Notes under the pieces: generated by a model | What the model saw: the letters and a program-made list of their open reading frames with translations, nothing else | Databases searched by the model: none | What the model was told of the DNA's origin: nothing | NCBI GenBank assembly: GCA_021818265.1 | Contig: JAKAEP010000001.1 | Location: 1-64,000 of the forward strand | Direction of reading: 5' to 3' | DNA length: 64,000 nucleotides | Source: Actinomycetes bacterium | GTDB lineage: Bacteria; Actinomycetota; Acidimicrobiia; Acidimicrobiales; RAAP-2 | Program-made: the position numbers and the translations under genes | In this document: positions 6,997 to 15,286 of the stretch, one piece after another | Layout: every line of letters begins with the position of its first letter | Numbering within the stretch: position 1 is the first letter of the stretch

Positions 6997-8051
6997 GCCG
7001 CTCGGTCGTCTCGGATCCCTCGATCACGGTCGAGGCCATCGTGGCCGACGTGCGCGAGCGCGGCGACACGGCGCTGGCGCACTGGTCGAACCGCCTCGAC
7101 GGCACCGCCCTCGAGCGGCCGGCGCGGGCCGTCGCCTACGGGGACCTGCCGACCGAGGCGGTCCTCGCCGCGGCGCGCAACGTGCGCACTTGGCACGCCG
7201 CCCAGCGCCCTCGCGACCTCGTCCTCGAGGTGTCGCCCGGGGTGACCCTGGAGCGGCGTTGGACGCCGCTGCGCTCGGTGGGGATCTACGTGCCGACCGG
7301 ACTCGTCTCCTCGCTCGTCATGACGGCCGTGCCGGCCCAGGAGGCGGGGGTCGAGCGCGTCGTCGTGTGCACGCCCCCGCGCGGGGCGGCCACGGTGGCC
7401 GCCGCCGCCGCCCTGCTCGGGGTCGACGAGGTGTGGGCCGTCGGCGGCGCCCAGGCCATCGCCGCGATGGCCTACGGCACCGAGTCGATCGCGCCGGTAG
7501 ACAAGATCGTCGGGCCCGGCGGCGGCGCGGTGAACGCCGCGAAGCTGCTCGTGAGCCGCGACGTGGCTATCGACCTGCCGGCCGGGCCGAGCGAGGTCGT
7601 CGTGGCGGCCGACCTGGGCTTCGACCAGAGGATCATCGACCAGGAGCTGGCCGCCCAGCTCGAGCACGGCCCCGACTCCAAGGGCCACGTCGTGTGGGTC
7701 GGCGACGACCTCGACGCGGCGCTCGAGCAGGTGGAGGCCCACGCCGCCGAGCACGTGGCGCTGCTCGGGCCCCGGGCCGAGTCCCTCGCCGGGCGCATCC
7801 GCAACGCCGGGGCCGTCTTCGTCGGCCCCTACGCGCCCGTGCCGGCGGGCGACTACGCGACCGGCGGCAACCACGTCCTGCCCACCGGCGGCTGGGCGCG
7901 CTCGACGGGCGGGCTCGGCCTCGAGAGCTTCATGAAGTGCGTGACCGTCCAGCGGGTCACCGAGGAGGGCCTGGCGCGCCTCGCCCCGACGATCGAGGCC
8001 CTGGCCGAGCTCGAGGGCCTCGAGGCCCACAAGCGGACGGCGCGGCGATGA
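6993..8051 (+). CDS. hisD: Histidinol dehydrogenase, unusually short
   Basis: This zinc enzyme performs the last two NAD-dependent oxidations, from histidinol to histidine. At 352 residues it is about 80 shorter than the usual ~430. The N-terminal extension is trimmed and about 30 residues are missing between EHGPDS and the catalytic region. The active-site pieces remain: Gln and His in AAQLEHGPDS (~219-224), Glu-His in AAEHVALLG (~250), Asp in AGDYATGGNHVLP (~285) and the final His in LEAHKRTA (~345). The usual GPGN of the NAD region reads GPGG. It overlaps hisG by GTGA and hisCB by ATGA. Confidence 0.9.
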   Translation: MSRSVVSDPSITVEAIVADVRERGDTALAHWSNRLDGTALERPARAVAYGDLPTEAVLAAARNVRTWHAAQRPRDLVLEVSPGVTLERRWTPLRSVGIYVPTGLVSSLVMTAVPAQEAGVERVVVCTPPRGAATVAAAAALLGVDEVWAVGGAQAIAAMAYGTESIAPVDKIVGPGGGAVNAAKLLVSRDVAIDLPAGPSEVVVAADLGFDQRIIDQELAAQLEHGPDSKGHVVWVGDDLDAALEQVEAHAAEHVALLGPRAESLAGRIRNAGAVFVGPYAPVPAGDYATGGNHVLPTGGWARSTGGLGLESFMKCVTVQRVTEEGLARLAPTIEALAELEGLEAHKRTARR

Positions 8052-9565
8052 GGCCCGAGGTCCTCGACAGCTACCGCTGGCCGCCGTCGACCGAGGCGAT
8101 CGCGGCCCGGGTCGGCCTCGACCCCGCGCGGATCGTGCGCTTCGACGGCAACGTCGCCGCCGTCCCGCCGCCGAGCGCGAGGCCCGCGACCCTGGCGCGC
8201 GCGCTGGCCGAGGTGAACGAGTACGACCGGGGCCGCTACGAGCCCCTGCGCCGGGCGATCGCCGAGCACCACGGGGTCGGGCTCGACCAGGTCGCCCTCG
8301 GGGCGGGCAGCGACGAGTTCATCGTCCTGCTCGCGCGCCTCTACGCCGAGGGCGGGACCGTCGCGACGGTGCCGGGCTTCACCTACTCGATGTACCGCTA
8401 CGCGGCGCTCATGGCCGGCGCGACCCTGGTCGCGGAGCCGGGAGGGGCCGACCTCGTCTTCGTCTGCCGGCCGAACAACCCGACCGGGGAGATGGTGGAG
8501 GTCCCGGCGACGTCCGGCCAGCTCGTCCTCGACGAGGCCTACGCCCAGTACGCCGGGCTCGACGCCCGCGAGGGCCTCGCCCGCGGGGCGATCGTGCTGC
8601 GGACCTTCTCCAAGGCCTTCGGCCTCGCGGGGGCCCGGGTCGGCTACGCGCTCGCCGACCCCGAGACGATCGCGGCCGTGGCCTCGCGCCAGGCGCCCCT
8701 GTCGGTGTCCTCGCTGTCGGCCGCCCTGGCGATGGCCGCCCTCGCGAGCCCGGTCGACGTGTCGGCGACCCTCGCCGAGCGCGAGCGGCTGGCCCGGGAG
8801 ATGGCCGCCCTGGGGCTCGAGCCGCTCGCCTCGTCGACCAACTTCCTCTTCGTGCCGATGGACGACCCCGAGTCGCTCGTGGAGCGGCTCTTGCCCTACG
8901 GGGCGGTCACGCGGGCCTACCCCGGCGGCCTGCGGGTCAGCGTGCGCGACGAGGTCGACAACGACTTCCTGCTCGAGTGCCTCGGGGCCGAGCTCGCCGG
9001 GGCGAGCGCGGCCGAGCCCTGGACCCGCCACGAGCGCGCCACCGCCGAGACGCGCCTCTCGGTGCGGCTGCGCCCCGACGGGGCGGGCCGGGTCCTCGTC
9101 GACACCGGCCAGGGCTTCTACGACCACATGATCACCCAGCTCGCCTTCAACGCGGGGATGGACCTGCGCCTCGAGGGGGTGGGCGACGCCGAGACGGGCA
9201 GTCACCACACCGTCGAGGACGCCATGCGGGCCCTCGGCGAGGCGCTCGACCGCGCCCTCGGGGACCGGCGGGGCCGGGCCCGCTACGGCGAGGCCCGCAT
9301 CCCGATGGACGAGGCCCTCGCCCACGCCGTGGTGGACCTCTCGGGCCGCGCCACAGCCGCGATCGCGGTCGAGCCCGACGAGGGGATGGTCGCCCACGCC
9401 CTCGAGTCGCTCGTGCAGACCGCCCGGATCACCCTGCACGTCACGGCGACGGGGCGCAACGCCCACCACACCTCCGAGGCGGCCTTCAAGGCGGTGGGCC
9501 GCGCGCTGCGCGAGGCGCTCGCGCGCTCGGGCACCGAAGTGGCCTCCACCAAGGGCACCCTGTGA
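8048..9565 (+). CDS. hisCB: Fused histidinol-phosphate aminotransferase / imidazoleglycerol-phosphate dehydratase
   Basis: One 505-residue frame carries two enzymes. Residues 1 to ~318 are HisC, a PLP aminotransferase with RPNNPTGEM, LVLDEAYAQY and the Schiff-base Lys in RTFSKAFGLAGARVGYA (~186). From ~323 (RHERATAETRLSVRL) to the end is HisB dehydratase with GFYDHMITQLA, SHHTVEDAM (~385), IPMDEALAHAVVDLSGR and NAHHTSEAAFKAVGRAL. The linker LAGASAAEPWT has no stop and no ATG, GTG or TTG from which HisB could start, so the fusion looks real. It couples non-consecutive steps: HisB makes the ketone that HisC transaminates. ATGA overlap with hisD and GTGA with hisH. Confidence 0.9.
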   Translation: MRPEVLDSYRWPPSTEAIAARVGLDPARIVRFDGNVAAVPPPSARPATLARALAEVNEYDRGRYEPLRRAIAEHHGVGLDQVALGAGSDEFIVLLARLYAEGGTVATVPGFTYSMYRYAALMAGATLVAEPGGADLVFVCRPNNPTGEMVEVPATSGQLVLDEAYAQYAGLDAREGLARGAIVLRTFSKAFGLAGARVGYALADPETIAAVASRQAPLSVSSLSAALAMAALASPVDVSATLAERERLAREMAALGLEPLASSTNFLFVPMDDPESLVERLLPYGAVTRAYPGGLRVSVRDEVDNDFLLECLGAELAGASAAEPWTRHERATAETRLSVRLRPDGAGRVLVDTGQGFYDHMITQLAFNAGMDLRLEGVGDAETGSHHTVEDAMRALGEALDRALGDRRGRARYGEARIPMDEALAHAVVDLSGRATAAIAVEPDEGMVAHALESLVQTARITLHVTATGRNAHHTSEAAFKAVGRALREALARSGTEVASTKGTL

Positions 9566-10113
9566 GCGTCGTCGTGGTCGACTACGGCGCGGGCAACACC
9601 CGCAGCGTGCTCGCCGCGCTCGCGCACCTCGGTGAGGGCGGGGTCGTCACGAGCGACGCCGCCGCCATCGAGGGGGCCGACCTCGTGATCCTGCCGGGTG
9701 TGGGCTCGGCGCGCAGTGCCATGGCCCACCTGCGCGCGACGGGGGCGGCCGGGGCCCTGACCCGCCGGGTGGAGGACGGGGGCGCCACCCTCGGGATCTG
9801 CCTCGGGCTGCAGCTCGCCCTCGGGCACAGCGAGGAGGACGGCGGGGTCGAGGGGCTGGGGCTCGCGCCCGGGGAGGTCGTGCGCCTCGCGGCGTCGAGG
9901 GTGCCCCGGCTGGGTTGGTGCGAGGTGGAGCCCTGGGGCGACACGTACTACTTCGCCCACTCCTACGTCGCGAAGAGCGAGGCGGCCGTCGCCTGGGCCG
10001 AGGGGGAGGTGGCGGCGATCCGCGCCGGGTCGTTCCTCGGCGTCCAGTTCCACCCCGAGAAGAGCGGACCGGCCGGCCTGGCCTTCCTCGAGCGATGCCT
10101 CTGCCCCGCCTGA
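9562..10113 (+). CDS. hisH: Imidazole glycerol phosphate synthase, glutaminase subunit
   Basis: This 183-residue class I glutamine amidotransferase supplies ammonia to HisF. The nucleophilic Cys lies in [11 protein letters not shown] near residue 78, and the His/Glu pair is in GVQFHPEKS near 163. [13 protein letters not shown] at the N-terminus and [11 protein letters not shown] are typical of HisH. It is slightly short for the family. The GTG start overlaps hisCB, and its 3' end overlaps the hisF start by 19 bases, so the two subunits are translated as a pair. Confidence 0.92.
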   Translation: MSVVVVDYGAGNTRSVLAALAHLGEGGVVTSDAAAIEGADLVILPGVGSARSAMAHLRATGAAGALTRRVEDGGATLGICLGLQLALGHSEEDGGVEGLGLAPGEVVRLAASRVPRLGWCEVEPWGDTYYFAHSYVAKSEAAVAWAEGEVAAIRAGSFLGVQFHPEKSGPAGLAFLERCLCPA

Positions 10114-10841
10114 TCCCCTGCCTCGACGTCGCCCACGGTCGCGTCGTGAAGGGCGTCAGCTTCGTGGGGCTGCGCGACGTGGGGGACCCGGTCGAGCTGG
10201 CCCGTCACTACAGCGAGGGCGGCGCCGACGAGCTGGTGCTGCTCGACATCGCGGCGACCCCCGAGGAGGCGGCGACGCTCACCGAGGTGGTCGAGCGCGT
10301 GGCCGACGTCGTGACCATCCCCTTCACCGTCGGCGGGGGCATCCGCAGCGTGGCGGACGCCACGCGGGTCATCGAGGCCGGCGCGGACCGCGTCTCGCTC
10401 AACTCGGCCGCGCTCGCCGACCCGGGCCTCGTGACCGGGGTGGCCGAGCGCTTCGGCTCCCAGGCGGTCGTCGTCGCGATCGACGCGGGCGAGGAGGTGG
10501 TGCACACCCACGGCGGTCGCGTCGCGACCTCGGTGGGGGTGGTGCCCTGGGCGACGGAGGCGGCGGCCCGCGGCGCGGGCGAGATCCTGCTCACCTCGAT
10601 CCGCCAGGACGGTCGGCGCACCGGCTACGACCTCGAGCTCACCCGCCGGGTCCGCGACGCGGTCTCCGTGCCGGTAATCGCCTCGGGGGGCGCCGGCTCG
10701 GCCCGCCACGTCGCCGAGGCGCTGGCGGTGGCCGACGCGGCGCTCGTCGCCTCGATCGTCCACGAGGACCCGGGCGGGCTGAGCGCGCTGCGCCAGGCGG
10801 TCGTGGCCTGCGGCGTGCGACTACGGGAGGTGGTGGGGTGA
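10095..10841 (+). CDS. hisF: Imidazole glycerol phosphate synthase, cyclase subunit
   Basis: This 248-residue TIM barrel takes PRFAR and ammonia from HisH to give imidazole-glycerol phosphate and AICAR. The catalytic Asp residues are in [15 protein letters not shown] (~11) and VVAIDAGEE (~130). The phosphate-binding motifs TVGGGIRS and IASGGAGS are in place. The ATG at 10095 lies inside hisH. The stop overlaps hisIE by GTGA. Confidence 0.93.
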   Translation: MPLPRLIPCLDVAHGRVVKGVSFVGLRDVGDPVELARHYSEGGADELVLLDIAATPEEAATLTEVVERVADVVTIPFTVGGGIRSVADATRVIEAGADRVSLNSAALADPGLVTGVAERFGSQAVVVAIDAGEEVVHTHGGRVATSVGVVPWATEAAARGAGEILLTSIRQDGRRTGYDLELTRRVRDAVSVPVIASGGAGSARHVAEALAVADAALVASIVHEDPGGLSALRQAVVACGVRLREVVG

Positions 10842-11386
10842 GCGAGCTTCGAGCGGCCATCGTCCAGGACGAGGCGACGGGCCGGGTCCTGATGCTCGGG
10901 TGGATGGACGACGAGGCGCTCGCGCGCACCCGCGAGACCGGCGAGGTCCACTTCTTCTCGCGCTCGCGCCAGCGGCTGTGGCGCAAGGGCGAGACCTCGG
11001 GGAACGTGCTCCACGTCGTCGAGGTCGTTCCCGACTGCGACGACGACGCGGTCCTGGTGCGCGCGCACCCCGCCGGGCCGACCTGCCACGAGGGCTCGAC
11101 CTCGTGCTTCAGCCCCTGGCTGTGGCGGCGGATCCTGCGCCGCGAGGCGGAGGCGGGCGAGGACTCCTACGTGGCGCGCCAGCTGGCCGCCGGCGTGGCG
11201 CTCAACGCCCGCAAGGTGGGCGAGGAGGCGGTCGAGCTCGCGGTGGCGGCCCTCGCCGAGTCCGACGGTCGCGTCGTCGAGGAGGCCGCGGACCTCTACT
11301 TCCACGCCCTCTTGCTCCTGCGCGCGCGCGGCCTCGACCCGTCCCTCGTCGAGGACGAGCTGCGCCGGCGGGCGACCGGCCCCTAG
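10838..11386 (+). CDS. hisIE: Bifunctional phosphoribosyl-AMP cyclohydrolase / phosphoribosyl-ATP pyrophosphohydrolase
   Basis: This 182-residue fusion covers steps two and three of histidine synthesis. The N-terminal HisI part has [28 protein letters not shown] and the metal-binding Cys/Asp residues of DCDDDAVL and CHEGSTSCF. The C-terminal HisE part from about residue 108 has [24 protein letters not shown] and [16 protein letters not shown]. It is the last gene of the his operon. No histidinol-phosphate phosphatase (HisN) is visible in the window. Its TAG shares CTAG with the convergent dioxygenase gene. Confidence 0.93.
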   Translation: MSELRAAIVQDEATGRVLMLGWMDDEALARTRETGEVHFFSRSRQRLWRKGETSGNVLHVVEVVPDCDDDAVLVRAHPAGPTCHEGSTSCFSPWLWRRILRREAEAGEDSYVARQLAAGVALNARKVGEEAVELAVAALAESDGRVVEEAADLYFHALLLLRARGLDPSLVEDELRRRATGP

Positions 11387-12168
11387 AGCGTCGCGCCGGG
11401 CAGCTGGTAGGCGGTCATCGACAGCGAGCCCATCTCGTAGCCGTCGACGAGGGTCTCGGCGCGCTGGTTCGCGGCGCCGGCCAGACCGGCCAGGTAGGCG
11501 AGGGGCAAGAAGTGGTCGGGGGTGGGCACGGCCCGGGCGAAGTCGGGGTGGCCGCTCATCGCGCCCAGGCCGGCGGGGTCCTGGGTCATCACCTCGCGGG
11601 CCGCGTCGTCGAAGCGGTGCGCCCAGTCCTCGCCGACGCCCGGCGCGCGCCAGTCGAGCAGCCGCAGGTTGTGCACGACGTTGCCGCTGCCGACGATGAG
11701 GACGCCCTCGGCGCGCAGCTCGTGGAGGCGCGCTCCCAGGGCGAGGTGCTCGTCGAGCGACATCTGCGCGTTGACCGACAGCTGCAGGACGGGCACGTCG
11801 GCCCGGGGGAACATGTGCACGAGGACCGACCAGGTGCCGTGGTCGATGCCCCAGCTGTCCGCGTCGAGGCCGACGTAGGCGGGCTTGACCACCTCGCTCA
11901 CGCGCGCGGCGATCTCGGGGTCGCCGGGGGCGGGGTAGTCGACGGCGAAGAGCTCGGGCGGGAAGCCGTAGAAGTCGTGGATGGTGCGCGGGCGGGCCAT
12001 CGCGGTCACGGCGGTGATGTTGACGTACCAGTGGGCCGAGACCACGAGGACCGCGCGGGGCGAGACCGTGGCGCCGAAGCGCGACCACGCCTCGGTGTAG
12101 CGGTTGTGCTCGAGGGCGTTCATGGGGTTGCCGTGACCGACGAAGACCGCGGGCGCAAGGGTCGTCAC
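11383..12168 (-). CDS. DODA-type extradiol dioxygenase (YgiD family)
   Basis: This 261-residue protein belongs to the class III extradiol dioxygenase/4,5-DOPA dioxygenase-like family. His residues likely to bind metal lie in [20 protein letters not shown] and [14 protein letters not shown], and the end region [14 protein letters not shown] is typical of YgiD proteins. The family cleaves catechol-type rings in some members; the substrate here is unknown. TACGCT lies eight bases before the GTG start, close to the leaderless pattern. It stands alone, convergent with the his operon. Confidence 0.82.
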   Translation of the reverse strand: MTTLAPAVFVGHGNPMNALEHNRYTEAWSRFGATVSPRAVLVVSAHWYVNITAVTAMARPRTIHDFYGFPPELFAVDYPAPGDPEIAARVSEVVKPAYVGLDADSWGIDHGTWSVLVHMFPRADVPVLQLSVNAQMSLDEHLALGARLHELRAEGVLIVGSGNVVHNLRLLDWRAPGVGEDWAHRFDDAAREVMTQDPAGLGAMSGHPDFARAVPTPDHFLPLAYLAGLAGAANQRAETLVDGYEMGSLSMTAYQLPGATL

Positions 12169-12223
12169 GGTGACTAAGCGTACTGACAGGCCGTGCCGGG
12201 CGACCCACCCCTAGCGTGAGGTC

Positions 12224-13441
12224 GTGCGACGCGCGAACCGGAGCCTCGCCCGCCTCGTCGTCGGGGGCCTCGCCGCGGCGGCCGTGGCGGTCCCCGGGCT
12301 CGTCGGGGCGAGCTCGACCACGACGACCACGTCGTCGACCACCACGACCCTGGGGGCCCCCGCGCTCCCGACCACCACCACGACGGCCCCCGCCGGGTCG
12401 GTCGGCGACCTCGTCTGCGCGCGCCGCCTGGTCGGCGGCTGGGCCGTCGCGCGCCTCGCCGACGAGGTGGTGGCCGTCTCGATCGACGCCGGTCACGTCG
12501 GGGCCCTCGGCCCGGCCGCCCACGCCGGCTTCGGGGCGGTGCTCGTCTTCGGGGAGCGCGCTCCGGCCGCCTTCTCGAGCGTCGTCGCCCGGCTCCAGAC
12601 GATGACGCCCGGCGGGCTGGAGATGCTCGTGATGAGCGACGAGGAGGGCGGCGGCGTCGCGCGCCTGACCAACCTGGTCGCGGCGCCCCCGTGGGCGAAG
12701 ACCATGGGCTCGCGCTTCGACCCGGCGCGCATCCGCCTCGCGGGCGAGCGCCTGGGCGCCTCGATGGTCGCGGCTGGGCTCAACGTCGACCTCGCCCCGG
12801 TGCTCGACGTCGACCCGAGCGCCGCCTACCCGGGGCGGCGCGACCCCGACGGGCTGCGCTCGTTCTCCGGGGTGCCGGCCACCGTCGCGGCCGACGGGAC
12901 CGCCTTCGCCCAGGGCCTCGCGGCCGCCGGGGTCACGGCGGTCGCCAAGCACTTCCCGGGCCTCGGCGGGGCGACGGGCAACACCGACTACGGGCCGGCG
13001 GCCACCCGGCCCTGGCCCCAGCTCGTCGGCGCGGACCTCGCCCCCTTCGCCGCCGCGATCGCCGCCGGGGTCCCGGCGGTCATGGTCGCCAACGCCCGCG
13101 TGCCGGGGCTGACGGCCCGACCGGCGAGCCTGTCGCCGGTCGTCTACCGGTACCTGCGCGAGCGGATGGGCTTTCGCGGGCTCACGATGACCGACTCGCT
13201 GAGCGCGGGGGCGATCTCCGCCGTCGGCCTCTCGGTCCCGGCGGCCTCGGTCGAGGCGGTGGCGGCCGGCGCCGACCTCGTGCTCGCCGGCCCGTCGCCC
13301 ACCCCGGCGGCCGCCCTGGCCCTCGCGCGCGCGACCGCCTCGGCGATCGCGGCCGCCGTCACGGCGGGCGACGTGGCGCGCGCGACACTGGTCGACGCGG
13401 CCGCCCGCGTCGTCGCCACGCGCAACGCCCTCTCCTGCTAG
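12224..13441 (+). CDS. Secreted glycoside hydrolase family 3 protein (NagZ-like)
   Basis: This 405-residue protein has an N-terminal hydrophobic signal (LVVGGLAAAAVAVPGLVG) and a Thr/Ser-rich linker at about 28-55, which suggests export and surface spacing. The GH3 barrel shows MSDEEGGGVARL (~139), LNVDLAPVLDVDP, VAKHFPGLGG (~241) and MTDSLSAGAI, where Asp is at the nucleophile position. The catalytic loop after KHFPG differs from standard NagZ, so activity on muropeptide GlcNAc is only probable. TAGCGT with a six-base spacer precedes the GTG, consistent with a leaderless mRNA. Confidence 0.82.
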   Translation: MRRANRSLARLVVGGLAAAAVAVPGLVGASSTTTTTSSTTTTLGAPALPTTTTTAPAGSVGDLVCARRLVGGWAVARLADEVVAVSIDAGHVGALGPAAHAGFGAVLVFGERAPAAFSSVVARLQTMTPGGLEMLVMSDEEGGGVARLTNLVAAPPWAKTMGSRFDPARIRLAGERLGASMVAAGLNVDLAPVLDVDPSAAYPGRRDPDGLRSFSGVPATVAADGTAFAQGLAAAGVTAVAKHFPGLGGATGNTDYGPAATRPWPQLVGADLAPFAAAIAAGVPAVMVANARVPGLTARPASLSPVVYRYLRERMGFRGLTMTDSLSAGAISAVGLSVPAASVEAVAAGADLVLAGPSPTPAAALALARATASAIAAAVTAGDVARATLVDAAARVVATRNALSC

Positions 13442-13573
13442 TCAGAGGTAGTGGGGCGGGCGCTCGTCGCGGTCGCGGCGCAGCCGGGCAACCTCCTCGC
13501 GCAGCCGCTCGTTCTCCTCGCTGAGCCGGCGTACGAGGGCCTCGAGCTCGGCCAGTCGCTCCTCGGGGTCCAC
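13442..13573 (-). CDS. Tiny coiled-coil (leucine-zipper) protein
   Basis: The reading frame encodes about 43 residues, beginning with VDPEERLAELEALVRR and continuing with leucines or hydrophobics at heptad spacing (LSEENERLREEVARL) to end RPPHYL. The composition is strongly amphipathic. GAGGG lies eight bases before the GTG at 13573; a GTG at 13582 adding three residues is possible. The stop abuts the TAG of the convergent GH3 gene. No function can be assigned; it could be an assembly or DNA-associated factor. Confidence 0.5.
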   Translation of the reverse strand: MDPEERLAELEALVRRLSEENERLREEVARLRRDRDERPPHYL

Positions 13574-13623
13574 GTCGCCCACCCTCGCACACCGCGGCCT
13601 CTCAGGAACGCCTACGAAATGTA

Positions 13624-13674
13624 TTTACTTCCCCCGGCGCCCTCGTTAGGGTGACGAGAAGCCCCGACGGGGGC
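13624..13674 (+). promoter_or_regulatory. Promoter and leader hairpin of the APC permease
   Basis: TTTACT (13624-13629), a 17-base spacer and TAGGGT (13647-13652) make a good promoter. The leader contains a GCCCC-GACG-GGGGC hairpin (13661-13674) ending a few bases before the G-rich ribosome site and the ATG at 13690, so it could affect translation. Confidence 0.5.
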
Positions 13675-13689
13675 GACAAGGGGGGATAG

Positions 13690-15282
13690 ATGTCACAGGT
13701 CGACGGCCCGGCACACGACCACGAACGGCTCCACGCGCTGGGGTACCGCCAGGAGCTGAAGCGGGTCCTGTCGCTCTTCGACAACTTCTCGGTGGCCTTC
13801 AGCTACCTGAGCCCGATGGTGGGCATCTACTCCATCTTCTTCGTCGGACTGGTGGCCGGCGGGCCGGCCTACATCTGGACGATCCCGGTGGTGGTGCTGT
13901 TCATGACCCTCGTCGCGCTCGTCTTCGGCGAGCTGGCGAGCGAGTACCCCGTCGCCGGCGCGCTCTACCAGTACGGCAAGTTCAACGTGGGGCCCCGCTA
14001 CGGGTGGTTCGTCGGCTGGATCTACGGCTTCGCGCTGCTGGCGACGGTGGCCTCGGTGGACTCGGGCATCGTCGGCTACGTGGCGAGCCTCTCGAACACC
14101 TGGTTCCACACGAACCTCAACCCCGGTGACCACCTCACGATCTTCATCACCGTCGCGATCGTCATCGTGCTGTCGGCCGTCATGAACTCGGTCGGGGCGA
14201 AGATCCTCGGGCGGGTCGCCCACTTCGGGGTGTACGTCGAGACGATCGGCACCTTCGGGGTGTTCATCGCCCTCGCCATCAACGGCTTCCACCACGGTCT
14301 GGGTTACCTGTTCACCTCCCAGGGGGTGCAGTACGCGCACTCGAACCCCTTCGGCATCAACTTCGGAGGCCACTGGCTCACGGGCGCCGCGCTGATTGCG
14401 ATCCTGGCGAACGTGTACATCTTCTACGGCTTCGAGTCCGCCGGGGACATCGCCGAGGAGACCAAGGACGCCGGGCGCCAGGTGCCGCGTGCGATGCGCA
14501 ACGCCATCCTCTACGGCGGGCTCGCCTCCTTCGTGCTGGTCCTCGGGCTCATCCTGGCGATCCCCGGCGGCACCAAGGCCTTCACGACGGTCGCGACCAA
14601 CGGGGTGCCCATCATCCTCGCGACGCTGCCCAGCTGGCTCCAGGACTTCTTCCTGGTCATGGTGATCATCGCGTTCTTCAGCTGCGGGACCGCGGTCATG
14701 GGCGCGGGGTCGCGGGTCGTCTTCGCCCTCGCGCGCGACAACGCCGTGCCCGGGGCGCCGACCCTGCGCCGGGTCACCCCGGTGCACCGCACGCCGCGCA
14801 ACTCGATCCTGGTGGCGACGATCGTGCCCTTCGCGTTCTTGCTGCTCGTGCTGGTCAACCCGTCGACGAACGTCCACATCCTGTGGTTCGAGTACCCGGC
14901 CAAGGTGAACGCCCTGCTCGCCCTGATCTCGTTCGCGACCTCGGGCATCTACCTCTCGTTCTTCCTCACGGTCCTGGGGTCGTGGATCGCCAAGCGGCGG
15001 GGCTGGCGCCCGAGCGGGCAGTTCACCCTCGGCCGCTGGTCCGGGACGGTGACCTTCCTCGCCGGGGCGTACTTGCTGTTGATGCTGCTCAACATCGTCT
15101 GGCCGAGCTCGCTCGCGAGCGGCCGGGGCCTGCTGTTCAACTACGGCTGGATCACGTTGCTCGTGATGGTGATCATCGTCGGGGCGGGTGCCCTCTACGA
15201 GGGGGTCATCCGCCCGGACCGCAAGCCGGCCCTCGTCGACTCGGTGGCCGAGGAGGGCGCCCAGCCGAGCGTGGCCGACTGA
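13690..15282 (+). CDS. APC-superfamily amino acid permease
   Basis: This 530-residue protein has about twelve hydrophobic segments. The first begins at LSLFDNFSVAFSYLSPMVG, the typical APC start with a broken first helix. GELASEYPVAGALYQYGKF follows near residue 80, and FYGFESAGDIAEETKDA near 255 is another family signature. Substrate may be an amino acid or amine; it cannot be fixed from the sequence. GGGGGGATAG precedes the ATG at 13690. The small membrane reading frame at 15287 starts four bases after its stop. Confidence 0.88.
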   Translation: MSQVDGPAHDHERLHALGYRQELKRVLSLFDNFSVAFSYLSPMVGIYSIFFVGLVAGGPAYIWTIPVVVLFMTLVALVFGELASEYPVAGALYQYGKFNVGPRYGWFVGWIYGFALLATVASVDSGIVGYVASLSNTWFHTNLNPGDHLTIFITVAIVIVLSAVMNSVGAKILGRVAHFGVYVETIGTFGVFIALAINGFHHGLGYLFTSQGVQYAHSNPFGINFGGHWLTGAALIAILANVYIFYGFESAGDIAEETKDAGRQVPRAMRNAILYGGLASFVLVLGLILAIPGGTKAFTTVATNGVPIILATLPSWLQDFFLVMVIIAFFSCGTAVMGAGSRVVFALARDNAVPGAPTLRRVTPVHRTPRNSILVATIVPFAFLLLVLVNPSTNVHILWFEYPAKVNALLALISFATSGIYLSFFLTVLGSWIAKRRGWRPSGQFTLGRWSGTVTFLAGAYLLLMLLNIVWPSSLASGRGLLFNYGWITLLVMVIIVGAGALYEGVIRPDRKPALVDSVAEEGAQPSVAD

Positions 15283-15286
15283 CGGG

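Noticed and set aside
12310..12400. Repetitive ACC/ACG tracts (also near 62615-62665) as possible short tandem repeats or CRISPR
   Set aside because: They encode Thr-rich linkers in exported or surface proteins; there are no regular repeats with unique spacers.
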